Shown: piece by piece, positions 44,534-53,116 of the stretch
Numbering within the stretch: the first letter of the stretch is position 1
Layout: each line of letters starts with the position of its first letter
Assembly (NCBI RefSeq): GCF_002770595.1
Contig: NZ_CP022986.1
Location: 2,294,001-2,358,000, forward strand
Direction of reading: 5' to 3'
DNA from: Chryseobacterium camelliae
GTDB taxonomy: Bacteria; Bacteroidota; Bacteroidia; Flavobacteriales; Weeksellaceae
Length of the DNA stretch: 64,000 bases
Program-made: the position numbers and the translations under genes
The notes under the pieces: model-generated
What the model was told of the DNA's origin: nothing
Databases searched by the model: none
Seen by the model: the letters and a program-made list of their open reading frames with translations, nothing else

Positions 44534-45550
44534 ATGAAGAGATCCCTACTGATCGGTATATACAGCGTATTAACAGCGTTACTTATATCCTGCTCATCAG
44601 AAGAGCTAGAACAGAGTCAAAATACAGAAAGTCCTGCTGATTTTATGGAACATACCAAGCTTCCCGTTACTGAAAATTCAAAACAGTTCGGAACTTATAA
44701 CGCGCTTGGGTATGGTTATAATGTTACAGGGGAATACGGAAATGTAAATGCCATTGGCCTGCAGGTAATCGATACCGATAAATTTAACGCAGAATACAGA
44801 AATATTGATGAGGAACAGGTATCATCTGCAGAATATAAGGAACAGTATGGGAAGGATGCGGCAGCCTATTCAACGGTACTGTCCGGAAAAGTTGCTGCTA
44901 CGCAGTCGCTGAGAATGTTCGGCAAGACAATTTATTCAGCTTTTGGTACGGCCTTACTGAGTGACCAGACTTTTAATCCGGAATATATCTATGGCAGCCG
45001 TAACGCTACTATAAGACTCAGCAGATATCGTTTTTTTGCAACGGCAAGCGAACTTAGCCATTATGTTACTCCCGGCTTCTTACAGGACATCCAGACTAAA
45101 ACCCCTGAACAGATTGTCAGTGAATACGGAACCCATATTACAACTGACATTTACATCGGAGCCAAAATTGATATCCTTTTCCAGGCAAAGACTACCAACC
45201 CTGACCGCGAACGTGCTGCAAGTATCGGTATAAAAACAGGATTTGAACCCAATAGCATCGATGCCCGGGATGCAGCAAAAAATTATGATAAAAAAGTCTA
45301 TTACAGAACCAGAGGTGGTGACATTTCTGAGGCAATGGCAGGCATATACAGTTTCAGCGGTAAAGCTCCGACTATTGAAATTGGCAAATGGCAAAGTACG
45401 TGTACAAGGAAAAATGCTGTCCTGGTAGATTTTGGGGATCATGGCCTGGTCATTATCTATGATCTGGTAAAAGACCCGCAAAAGAAAGCATTATTAAAAG
45501 CTTATGTAGATGACTATCTGAATAAAAACCAGGTAATCCTGAAATCGTAA
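44534..45550 (+). CDS. MACPF-domain lipoprotein
   Basis: A 338-residue lipoprotein (lipobox LLISC, Cys20) with the membrane attack complex/perforin signature SEYGTHITTDIYIGAKI near residues 195-211, ending KIDILFQA. YNALGYGYNVTGEYGN near 55-70 matches the opening strand of bacterial MACPF domains. MACPF proteins form pores or bind membranes; in Bacteroidales some (the BSAP group) are secreted toxins against related strains. No immunity or receptor gene is evident beside it. It has its own terminator and stands alone between acc and rocD. Confidence 0.85.
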   Translation: MKRSLLIGIYSVLTALLISCSSEELEQSQNTESPADFMEHTKLPVTENSKQFGTYNALGYGYNVTGEYGNVNAIGLQVIDTDKFNAEYRNIDEEQVSSAEYKEQYGKDAAAYSTVLSGKVAATQSLRMFGKTIYSAFGTALLSDQTFNPEYIYGSRNATIRLSRYRFFATASELSHYVTPGFLQDIQTKTPEQIVSEYGTHITTDIYIGAKIDILFQAKTTNPDRERAASIGIKTGFEPNSIDARDAAKNYDKKVYYRTRGGDISEAMAGIYSFSGKAPTIEIGKWQSTCTRKNAVLVDFGDHGLVIIYDLVKDPQKKALLKAYVDDYLNKNQVILKS

Positions 45551-45585
45551 GGGTAAAACAATATACAAGTTGCTTCAATACAATG

Positions 45586-45609
45586 ACCGTTTCCTATGAA
45601 ACGGTTTTT
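45586..45609 (+). terminator. Terminator of the MACPF gene
   Basis: ACCGTTTC (45586-45593) with GAAACGGT (45598-45605), CTAT loop, then T run. Confidence 0.9.
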
Positions 45610-45782
45610 ATATTAATTATAATTTAATACTTCAAAAAAAATGTGAAGTAAAGATATTATACCTCCATATAGAATATACGTAAGCAATAATTTCTGATAG
45701 TCTTTTGTTTTAAGATTAAAAATTCTTATATCGGTCCATCGGCAGTATCTTATTCCGGTAAAAGGATTTCATTTATAATACT

Positions 45783-45790
45783 TACATTTG
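45783..45790 (+). promoter_or_regulatory. -7 element of the rocD-glycosyltransferase operon
   Basis: TACATTTG inside AATACTTACATTTGC, the same 15 bases as at 62924-62938 before the last gene. 17 bases to the rocD ATG. The remaining bases of 45610-45782 are AT-rich and unremarkable. Confidence 0.6.
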
Positions 45791-45807
45791 CCGAAAACCA
45801 AAACGAT

Positions 45808-47058
45808 ATGTCAACAGCAGAAACTGTAAAGAATTCACAGTATTTTATTGATCTTGAAGATCAGCACGGAGCGCACAACTACCACCCTCTTCCTGTAGTT
45901 TTAGACCGCGGGGAAGGTGTGTTTGTATGGGATGTGGAAGGCAAAAAATATTATGACTTTCTTTCAGCATATTCTGCCGTCAACCAGGGTCACTCTCACC
46001 CTAAGATTGTTGATGCCTTAGTTAAACAGGCCCAGAAACTGGCCCTGACTTCAAGAGCATTCTACAATTCAAAACTGGGAGAATATGAACAGAAGATTAC
46101 TTCACTTTTCGGTTTTGATAAAGTGCTGCCTATGAATTCCGGCGCTGAAGCGGTGGAAACAGCAGTGAAACTGGCCAGAAAATGGAGTTATGAAATAAAG
46201 GGAATTGCAGAAAACTCAGCAAAGATCATCGTCTGTGAGAATAATTTTCATGGGAGAACGACCACCATCGTGTCATTTTCCAATGACCCGGATGCCAATC
46301 AGAATTACGGGCCTTTCACCCCGGGATTCATCAAAATCCCTTACAACGACCTTTCAGCACTGGAAGAAGCACTGAAACAGGATGCGGGACATATTGCCGC
46401 TTTCCTTGTGGAACCAATCCAGGGAGAGGCGGGCGTGTATGTACCGGATGAAAACTACCTGAAGAAAGCTTCTGAATTGTGTAAGCAATACAATGTCCTT
46501 TTTATCGCTGATGAAGTACAGACAGGAATTGCCCGTACGGGAAAACTGATTGCCTGCCATCACGAAAACGTGCAGCCGGATATTCTCATTTTGGGAAAGG
46601 CACTTTCCGGAGGAATGTATCCCGTATCAGCCGTTTTAGCGGACGATCATATCATGAATGTAATTAAACCCGGCCAGCACGGATCTACTTTCGGCGGAAA
46701 CCCGGTGGCCTGTGCAGTGGCCATGGCTGCTCTGGACGTAGTTTCTGAAGAACGCCTTTCTGAACGCGCAGAAGAACTGGGAAAAACGTTCCGTTCCGAA
46801 ATTGATAAACTGATTGAAAAAACGGATCTGATCACCAAGGTAAGAGGAAAAGGGCTCCTGAATGCCATTCTGATCAATGATACTCCCGACAGCTCCACGG
46901 CATGGAACATCTGTCTGAAGCTTAAGGAAAACGGATTACTGGCCAAGCCTACCCACGGCAATATTATCAGGCTGGCTCCACCTTTGGTAATTACTGAAGA
47001 ACAGCTCATGGATTGTGTTTCGATCATAGAAAAAACCATTTCTGAATTCAAGCGGTAA
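45808..47058 (+). CDS. rocD: Ornithine aminotransferase
   Basis: A 416-residue fold-type I PLP aminotransferase that turns ornithine into glutamate semialdehyde. Motifs include [38 protein letters not shown], the [16 protein letters not shown] stretch, [15 protein letters not shown] and the PLP lysine in [15 protein letters not shown], then [14 protein letters not shown]. Its stop overlaps the ATG of the glycosyltransferase (TAATG at 47056-47060), so it heads an envelope-glycan operon. Confidence 0.95.
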   Translation: MSTAETVKNSQYFIDLEDQHGAHNYHPLPVVLDRGEGVFVWDVEGKKYYDFLSAYSAVNQGHSHPKIVDALVKQAQKLALTSRAFYNSKLGEYEQKITSLFGFDKVLPMNSGAEAVETAVKLARKWSYEIKGIAENSAKIIVCENNFHGRTTTIVSFSNDPDANQNYGPFTPGFIKIPYNDLSALEEALKQDAGHIAAFLVEPIQGEAGVYVPDENYLKKASELCKQYNVLFIADEVQTGIARTGKLIACHHENVQPDILILGKALSGGMYPVSAVLADDHIMNVIKPGQHGSTFGGNPVACAVAMAALDVVSEERLSERAEELGKTFRSEIDKLIEKTDLITKVRGKGLLNAILINDTPDSSTAWNICLKLKENGLLAKPTHGNIIRLAPPLVITEEQLMDCVSIIEKTISEFKR

Positions 47059-47837
47059 TGTCCCTTTCTTTAGCCGTTATCACTTATAATGAAGAAGACA
47101 ACATTATAAGGCTTTTAGATTCGGTTTCAGATATGGTTGATGAGATTGTGGTTGTAGACAGCTACTCTTCCGACTGCACCAAAGAGCTGTGTCTGAAACA
47201 CCCTAAGGTAAAATTCTCTGAAAAAAAATTCAACGGGTATGGTGAACAGAAAAACCATGCCCTTGACCTCTGTACCATGGAATGGGTGTTGTTCCTGGAT
47301 GCAGACGAGGTTCCTGATGAGGCTTTAAAACATTCCGTTAAAGCTATTATCCATAATAGCAAAAACGAATCTGAAATTTATTACGCGAAGTTCACTAATC
47401 ATTTAGGGATCTACACCCTCAAATTTGGCGGCTGGGGCAATGTCTTCCGTGAAAGGCTGTTCAAAAGATGCAGTGCCCGCTACTCTGACGATAAAGTTCA
47501 CGAATTCCTCACCTACAAAGGCAAGGCCGGAATACTGACGGGAAAGATCAATCATTATACCTATAAAAGTATTCATCACCATATCGTAAAAATCAATAAA
47601 TACTCTGATATGATGGCTGAAAAGATGTATGACCGGGGAAAAAGAATTACCCAGTTTAAAGTGATATTCAGCCCTGTGTTTGAGTTTACGAAAGTATTTA
47701 TATTCAAACTGGGAATTCTGGATGGCTTTGGCGGATTCTATGTGGCTAAAACCATGTCATACTATACTTTTCTGAAATACAGTAAGCTGCGTGAAAAAAT
47801 CAGGCAGGATGAAATCCGAAAAAGCCTTAAAACATGA
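47058..47837 (+). CDS. Glycosyltransferase family 2 (WaaE/KdtX-like)
   Basis: A 259-residue GT-A enzyme: LAVITYNEEDNIIRLLDSV, VVVDSYSSDCT, and the metal site LFLDADEVPD. The middle FGGWGNVFRERLFKRCSARYSDDKVHEFL and the closing FLKYSKLRE are like the lipopolysaccharide core glycosyltransferases of the WaaE group. It overlaps rocD by one base and the deacetylase by four (ATGA). Confidence 0.9.
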   Translation: MSLSLAVITYNEEDNIIRLLDSVSDMVDEIVVVDSYSSDCTKELCLKHPKVKFSEKKFNGYGEQKNHALDLCTMEWVLFLDADEVPDEALKHSVKAIIHNSKNESEIYYAKFTNHLGIYTLKFGGWGNVFRERLFKRCSARYSDDKVHEFLTYKGKAGILTGKINHYTYKSIHHHIVKINKYSDMMAEKMYDRGKRITQFKVIFSPVFEFTKVFIFKLGILDGFGGFYVAKTMSYYTFLKYSKLREKIRQDEIRKSLKT

Positions 47838-48598
47838 TGATTTTCTGCATTATTATAGCGGTTGTTGGTATTTTTATCATCGTGCATTTCAGGCTGTATC
47901 TTTTTTTGAGCCCAAAAGACAGGCTTATCATTCTGATGTACCACCAGATCGGGAATCAGCCGGACGACCTGACGGTAACTCCGGAGAACCTGGAAAAGCA
48001 GTTCAGTTATCTCCGGAGAAAAAACTATACCTCAAAATTTTTCAAAGAAATTGGGCGGCCTTCAGAAAGAAATATAATCATCACCTTTGATGACGGTTAC
48101 CTGGACAACTTTGAATACCTGCCCGGACTGCTGGAAAAATATCATCTGAAGGCTACATTGTTCATTTCAACAAAGTTCATTCAGGAAGGTTATAAACAAT
48201 ATGCAATGATGAGTTTTGAAGACCTGCGCAGTCTGCATAAAGATTATTTCGAGATCGGCCTTCACAGCCATGCCCATGAGAATTTCAGGAATATCACCGG
48301 TAACTGTATAAAACAGGATCTCAGGACGAATATGGATATTCTGGAAAAGGAAAATATTCCCTATACCCGGGTTTTAGCTTATCCTTATGGAAAATATCCT
48401 AAGGAAAAGGATAAACAGCATCAATTATTCAGTCTTTTAACAGACCTGGGCATACAGTTTGCCGTACGAATAGGAAACAAAATAAATAGTTTCCCTTCAG
48501 ATCCTCCTTATACTTTATGCAGGATTGACATTAAGGGAGGAGACTCGATGATAAAGTTCAAATTAAAACTTATCTTTGGAAAATTAAAACTATTTTAG
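47834..48598 (+). CDS. Membrane-anchored polysaccharide deacetylase
   Basis: A 254-residue carbohydrate esterase family 4 type enzyme with one N-terminal membrane helix (about 2-22). The metal Asp pair is in TFDDGYLDN and the His ligands in GLHSHAHENF; LAYPYGKYPKEK provides the later catalytic motif. It likely deacetylates an N-acetyl sugar of the surface glycan. It overlaps the preceding gene by four bases. Confidence 0.9.
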   Translation: MMIFCIIIAVVGIFIIVHFRLYLFLSPKDRLIILMYHQIGNQPDDLTVTPENLEKQFSYLRRKNYTSKFFKEIGRPSERNIIITFDDGYLDNFEYLPGLLEKYHLKATLFISTKFIQEGYKQYAMMSFEDLRSLHKDYFEIGLHSHAHENFRNITGNCIKQDLRTNMDILEKENIPYTRVLAYPYGKYPKEKDKQHQLFSLLTDLGIQFAVRIGNKINSFPSDPPYTLCRIDIKGGDSMIKFKLKLIFGKLKLF

Positions 48599-48638
48599 GT
48601 AAATATCCGTTATAGGATAAAGTTATGATCCAAATGAT

Positions 48639-49391
48639 ATGATGAAGATAAGTGGCTTAATCATAACATATAATGAAGAAAAAAACATAAAAGAGGTACT
48701 GGAATGTTTTGATTTCTGCAATGAGATTATTGTGGTGGATTCATTCAGCACAGATAAAACCGTTGAAATTGCGGGGCGGTTTCCGAACGTAAAGATTATT
48801 CAGCATCAGTTTGAAGACTTTACCAAGCAGAGGAATATTGCCGTGGACGCGGCCCAAAATGACTGGGTTTTGTTTCTGGATGGTGATGAAAGGATCACTC
48901 CGAAACTGAAAAAAGAGATTATCCGGGAAATGAATGCATCAAAACCGAAAGATGCCTATTATTTTTACCGTAAATTCTTTTTTGAGGGCAAGCCAATCCA
49001 TTATTCCGGCACGCAGTCTGATAAAAACTTCAGGTTGTTCAGAAAGTCCAGGGCACGGTATATTTCCGGAAAAAAGGTCCATGAAACCCTCGAAGTTAGC
49101 GGATCTGTCGGTACACTGAAGCACAAGCTGCTGCATTATTCCGTAACAGATTATGAGTCGTACAGACAAAAAATGATTCATTACGGAATGCTGAAAGGAA
49201 AAGAGCTGGCTTTAAAAGGAAAGAGATTCAATATGGTTATACAGTATGCGAAAACAATATTTAGATTTTTCAAAGCATACATTTTAAGACTGGGCATTCT
49301 TGACGGGAAGGCGGGGTACCAACTTTGCTATCTTCAGTCACTAAGCGTTTTTGAAACCTATGAGTCTTTAAGAAAAGAACAAAATAATTGA
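48639..49391 (+). CDS. Glycosyltransferase family 2 (WaaE/KdtX-like)
   Basis: 250 residues: GLIITYNEEKNIKEVLECF, VVDSFSTDKT, LFLDGDERITP and RLFRKSRARYISGKKVHETL. It is a paralog of the family 2 protein at 47058 (same LGILDG-A-Y segment near the end). The start could also be the second Met. Its stop overlaps the next ATG by one base (TGATG). Confidence 0.9.
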   Translation: MMKISGLIITYNEEKNIKEVLECFDFCNEIIVVDSFSTDKTVEIAGRFPNVKIIQHQFEDFTKQRNIAVDAAQNDWVLFLDGDERITPKLKKEIIREMNASKPKDAYYFYRKFFFEGKPIHYSGTQSDKNFRLFRKSRARYISGKKVHETLEVSGSVGTLKHKLLHYSVTDYESYRQKMIHYGMLKGKELALKGKRFNMVIQYAKTIFRFFKAYILRLGILDGKAGYQLCYLQSLSVFETYESLRKEQNN

Positions 49392-50374
49392 TGAGGATTA
49401 GTGTAATTAGCTATGATTTCTGGGACTATGACCAGTACATTGTTGAAGCATTGTGCCGTAAAGGTATTGACGCGCATCACATCAAAATCACATCGGTTAC
49501 ACATTCCGGTTTCGAGGAAAGGGTCATCAATGCCATCAGCAAAACCTTCCTGAAAAAGAACCTGAAAAAGGAAAAAAGGAAACAATACGTTCTTGATTCC
49601 TTAGAGAAATTGGGTCATCAGGATCAGATCTTGGTCCTGAATCCGGATACTTTCGACCTGCCGACCCTGAAAAAGATCCGGGAAAGCACCGATGTGATGA
49701 TTACTTACCTGTATGATAATCTTGACCGTGTTCCGGTAGAGTGCGAAAAGCTGAATCTTTTTGACACCATATTTTCCTTTGATGATTCCGATATTGAAAA
49801 ATACGGGTTCAGGAAACTGACGAATTACATCTACCTTCCTTTTATGCCAAAGGAACAACAGAATCCTCAGATGGATCTTTTCTATATCACTTCCTATGAC
49901 AACAGAAGAGTGGCACTGATTAAAAGGCTGGCCAAAAAGCTGATGGAAATGAGAATGAAATTCCAGATTATGATTATCGGAAAAAAGTCGTGGAAACACC
50001 AGCTGAAGAATATACTGGTGAAAATCCCCGAGAATGTTTTTCTGGTTTTCAGCCTCAAAAAGGTATCCCACAAGCAGCTTCCCCATTATTATATGAATTC
50101 AAAAATTCTGCTGGATCTGATGCGTGAAGGGCAATATGGGCTCAGTTTCAGAGTCTTTGAGGCCATGGCACTTGAAAAAAAAATAATTACCGATAACGGG
50201 TCCATTAAAAATTATGACTTTTACAATCCTAACAATATCCTGGTCCTGAACGAGGATATCAGCAATATCAATGCTTCTTTTTTTGAAACGCCTTATGAAA
50301 AGGTACCGGAGGATATTTACAATGCCTATACTCTCGATCATTGGGTAACTAAAGTTTTCAAACTATCCACATGA
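49391..50374 (+). CDS. Putative glycosyltransferase, unclassified family (paralog A)
   Basis: A 327-residue protein that I cannot assign to a named family. N-terminal half: Rossmann-like, with SYDFWDYDQYIVEALCRKG, ITYLYDNLDRVP and TIFSFDDSDIEKYG. C-terminal half: SKILLDLMREGQYGLSFRVF, EAMALEKKIITDNGSIK, YDFYNPNNILVLNED. The C-terminal pattern (SK-LLDL, GLSFR-FE, ITDN, YDFY-) is shared with the gene at 51300 and resembles the sugar-nucleotide half of GT-B enzymes such as CgeB-like proteins. It sits between family 2 glycosyltransferases with overlapping ends. Confidence 0.78.
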   Translation: MRISVISYDFWDYDQYIVEALCRKGIDAHHIKITSVTHSGFEERVINAISKTFLKKNLKKEKRKQYVLDSLEKLGHQDQILVLNPDTFDLPTLKKIRESTDVMITYLYDNLDRVPVECEKLNLFDTIFSFDDSDIEKYGFRKLTNYIYLPFMPKEQQNPQMDLFYITSYDNRRVALIKRLAKKLMEMRMKFQIMIIGKKSWKHQLKNILVKIPENVFLVFSLKKVSHKQLPHYYMNSKILLDLMREGQYGLSFRVFEAMALEKKIITDNGSIKNYDFYNPNNILVLNEDISNINASFFETPYEKVPEDIYNAYTLDHWVTKVFKLST

Positions 50375-51303
50375 AAATTTCTGTAGCCCTTTGCACCTAT
50401 AACGGGGAACGTTTTCTGAATGCCCAGATCGACTCAATTCTGGATCAGCATCTTGCTGTAGACGAAATTATCATATGCGATGACGGATCTGCCGACGGGA
50501 CATTGGACATACTGAATTCTTATCAACAGAAATATCCTGATCTTTTCAGAATTCACAGCAATCCGAACAACCTTAAAAGTGTAAAAAATTTTGAGAAAGC
50601 GATTGCTCTCTGCAGTAATGATATCATATTCCTGAGTGACCAGGATGACATCTGGGAGAAGAATAAAACAGAAACCTGCATCAGTTATTTCCATGCTCAC
50701 CCATCAATAATGGTCATCTGTTCAAACGGATACCTGATTGATGAAAAAGGGACTGTCCAAGAACAGTATTATACCCTTTGGGACATCCCTGCCCTATTAG
50801 ACAATAAGAACATCGATTATTACCACATGCTGGCAACGGTGGGTAATATTGCTACCGGAGCATCCATGGCTGTCAGGAAATCTTTTGTTAGAGAGATTAT
50901 TCCATTCCCTCAAATTGAAAACCTGCATCACGACGAATGGATCGCAATAGCAGCAGCAGAACAGCAGAATTTCGCTTTTCTCAGTGAGAAACTTTTCCGC
51001 TACAGGCTTCATGCTGATCAGCAGGTTGGAGGCGTTTGTTTTCCGAAAAATGCTTCTGAAAGAGAAAAGCTGCATCATAAATTTGATCCCGATTATCCGG
51101 TTAGGTCTTTCAGGGACCTCAAAGTAACAATAAGGACACTGAATGATAAACAAAAAAGGCTTGAAGACTTTCTGAAGACTCAGAATAATCAGATAGTAAA
51201 ACGATGGCTTAAGCTTATAGAATCTGAAAAGGCAGTATTCTTTAAGAAGATGGAAAAGGAACATCCTTTGTACTCCCTGTTTTTTAAATATGTATACCGA
51301 TGA
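50371..51303 (+). CDS. Glycosyltransferase family 2 (rhamnosyltransferase-like)
   Basis: 310 residues: SVALCTYNGERFLNAQIDSI, ICDDGSADGT and the FLSDQDDIWE metal site, with the typical acceptor-side HHDEWIAIAA. The FLSDQDDIW form and the DGSADGT loop are frequent in rhamnosyltransferases, but the donor is not proven. Overlaps both neighbours by four bases. Confidence 0.9.
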   Translation: MKISVALCTYNGERFLNAQIDSILDQHLAVDEIIICDDGSADGTLDILNSYQQKYPDLFRIHSNPNNLKSVKNFEKAIALCSNDIIFLSDQDDIWEKNKTETCISYFHAHPSIMVICSNGYLIDEKGTVQEQYYTLWDIPALLDNKNIDYYHMLATVGNIATGASMAVRKSFVREIIPFPQIENLHHDEWIAIAAAEQQNFAFLSEKLFRYRLHADQQVGGVCFPKNASEREKLHHKFDPDYPVRSFRDLKVTIRTLNDKQKRLEDFLKTQNNQIVKRWLKLIESEKAVFFKKMEKEHPLYSLFFKYVYR

Positions 51304-52283
51304 AAAAGATTCTTATCATTATGCATGATTATGCAGGAATACCTGATCTGATGAAAAAGAATCTGACGTATTCAGGGTTCGATGATGTAGACTTTATGTT
51401 CTATTCTGAAGAAAAGTTTAAGTACAGAAACCTTTCTCAAAAGATCAATAATTTTTACAGGAAGATTATTTACAAGGATAAAAAGTATAAAGAAAATCTG
51501 CGCTTGCAATTTATAGAGGATACGCTGATCAAAAAGGCAGAGCATATGCCACAATATGACCTTATCCTGATGCTGAATACAGATTTATTCCCTGACCGCT
51601 TTCTGGAAATCATCAGAACCAAAACGGCACAACTGATCGGCAACCATTGGGACGGTTTAGGAAGGACGCCCCAGATCTATTCCAAAATAAAATTTTTCGA
51701 CCGCTTTTTTGTATTTGACCAGGATGACGTTGACGAAAAGAAGAATATCTTCTTCCTGACCAATTTCTTTTTTGATTTCGACACTGATCTTCATGCTCAA
51801 TCAGAAGGAGCACAACAGGATGTATTCTATATAGGGACTTACGTACCGGAAAGATACGGTCTTTTAAAAAATATTTCTGACATATTCTCCATGCAGGGTA
51901 TTTCTCAGAAGATGATGTTATTCAGCTGGGATAAAAAGGATCCTGATGAAAACATCACATTTACAGATCAATTTATCTCCTATCAGGATAATATGAACTA
52001 TGTAAAGCAATCTAAAGCCTTACTGGACCTGAAGCTTAAAGACCATAACGGTTTGTCTTTCCGATTTTTTGAAGGCTTAAAGTATGACAGGAAACTGATC
52101 ACAGATAATCCGGCTGTTAAAAGCTATGATTTTTATGACAGAGAGAACATCTTTATCATTCATGAAGATCCTGAGGCTACCCTTAAAGACTTTATCCAGG
52201 CTCCGTATAAGGCCATACCTGAGGGCATTAAAAACAAATACAGCTTTACCCGCTGGTTCAACACCCTTACCTCATCAAGATGA
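51300..52283 (+). CDS. Putative glycosyltransferase, unclassified family (paralog B)
   Basis: A 327-residue paralog of the gene at 49391. The shared C-terminal part reads SKALLDLKLKDHNGLSFRFF, EGLKYDRKLITDNPAVK and YDFYDRENIFIIHED; the N-terminal half (KKILIIMHDYAGIPDLMKK, YDLILMLNTDLFPDRFLEII) is more divergent. Equal length and the alternation with family 2 genes suggest duplication and specialisation for two linkages of one repeat unit. Overlaps both neighbours by four bases. Confidence 0.78.
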   Translation: MKKILIIMHDYAGIPDLMKKNLTYSGFDDVDFMFYSEEKFKYRNLSQKINNFYRKIIYKDKKYKENLRLQFIEDTLIKKAEHMPQYDLILMLNTDLFPDRFLEIIRTKTAQLIGNHWDGLGRTPQIYSKIKFFDRFFVFDQDDVDEKKNIFFLTNFFFDFDTDLHAQSEGAQQDVFYIGTYVPERYGLLKNISDIFSMQGISQKMMLFSWDKKDPDENITFTDQFISYQDNMNYVKQSKALLDLKLKDHNGLSFRFFEGLKYDRKLITDNPAVKSYDFYDRENIFIIHEDPEATLKDFIQAPYKAIPEGIKNKYSFTRWFNTLTSSR

Positions 52284-53116
52284 ACGAGAAGATTTCCATT
52301 ATTATCCCCTATTATAACGGAGAAAAATACATCCGGGAAACCCTGGAATCCGTTTACAGGCAAACGCATCAGGATTTTGAAGTCATCATAGTCAATGACG
52401 GATCGGATCAAAATGTTTTAGAGGCCAGCATACAAAATATGCTGCACCCTAATCTGAAAGTGATCCATCAGGAAAACCAGGGACAATCTGCAGCCAGAAA
52501 TAATGGTGCGAAACTGGCTACCGGAAAATACATCCTTTTCCTGGACTGTGACGATCTTATTGACGAGACCTTTTTAGCAAAGACTTACACCATCCTGCAA
52601 CAAAAGTCTGAGGTAAGGATCTGCTATTCCAGAGGAAAGTTTTTTGAAAAAACAGATAAAGAATGGGTATTGCGGCCATTCAACACATATGACTTCCTTA
52701 TTGAAAACAGCATTCCGATCACTGCCCTGATCTATAAAGAGGATTTTGAAAATGCAGGCGGGTTTGATGTACGGCTTAATTATTATGAGGACTGGGATTT
52801 CTGGATTACACTTATAAAAAACGGTGCTGGAACCTATAAGATCGATGAGTTTTTATTTTTTTACAGGATAAGGACCGGTTCTGATTCACTGACCAATATA
52901 AGCTCGGACAATCGGCTGAGGTTATCTGATAATTTCTTTGAAATCTATAAAAAACATTATGCTTTTTATCAGGAGAACGGACTCGATTTCCATACGATCA
53001 TGAGCCTCATCCGTGAAAATAAGAAATACAAAGCCAAATATTACAATGAATGGTACAGGAAGATGATGTACAGACTATTCAAACCTAAAAAATTCAACCG
53101 GATTTATAAAAGTTGA
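52280..53116 (+). CDS. Glycosyltransferase family 2
   Basis: 278 residues: SIIIPYYNGEKYIRETLESV, IVNDGSDQNV, QGQSAARNNGAKLATGKY, LFLDCDDLID and the catalytic-base region YYEDWDFWITLIK. Last gene of the plus-strand run that begins with rocD; its end overlaps the minus-strand gene at 53104 by 13 bases. Confidence 0.92.
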   Translation: MNEKISIIIPYYNGEKYIRETLESVYRQTHQDFEVIIVNDGSDQNVLEASIQNMLHPNLKVIHQENQGQSAARNNGAKLATGKYILFLDCDDLIDETFLAKTYTILQQKSEVRICYSRGKFFEKTDKEWVLRPFNTYDFLIENSIPITALIYKEDFENAGGFDVRLNYYEDWDFWITLIKNGAGTYKIDEFLFFYRIRTGSDSLTNISSDNRLRLSDNFFEIYKKHYAFYQENGLDFHTIMSLIRENKKYKAKYYNEWYRKMMYRLFKPKKFNRIYKS

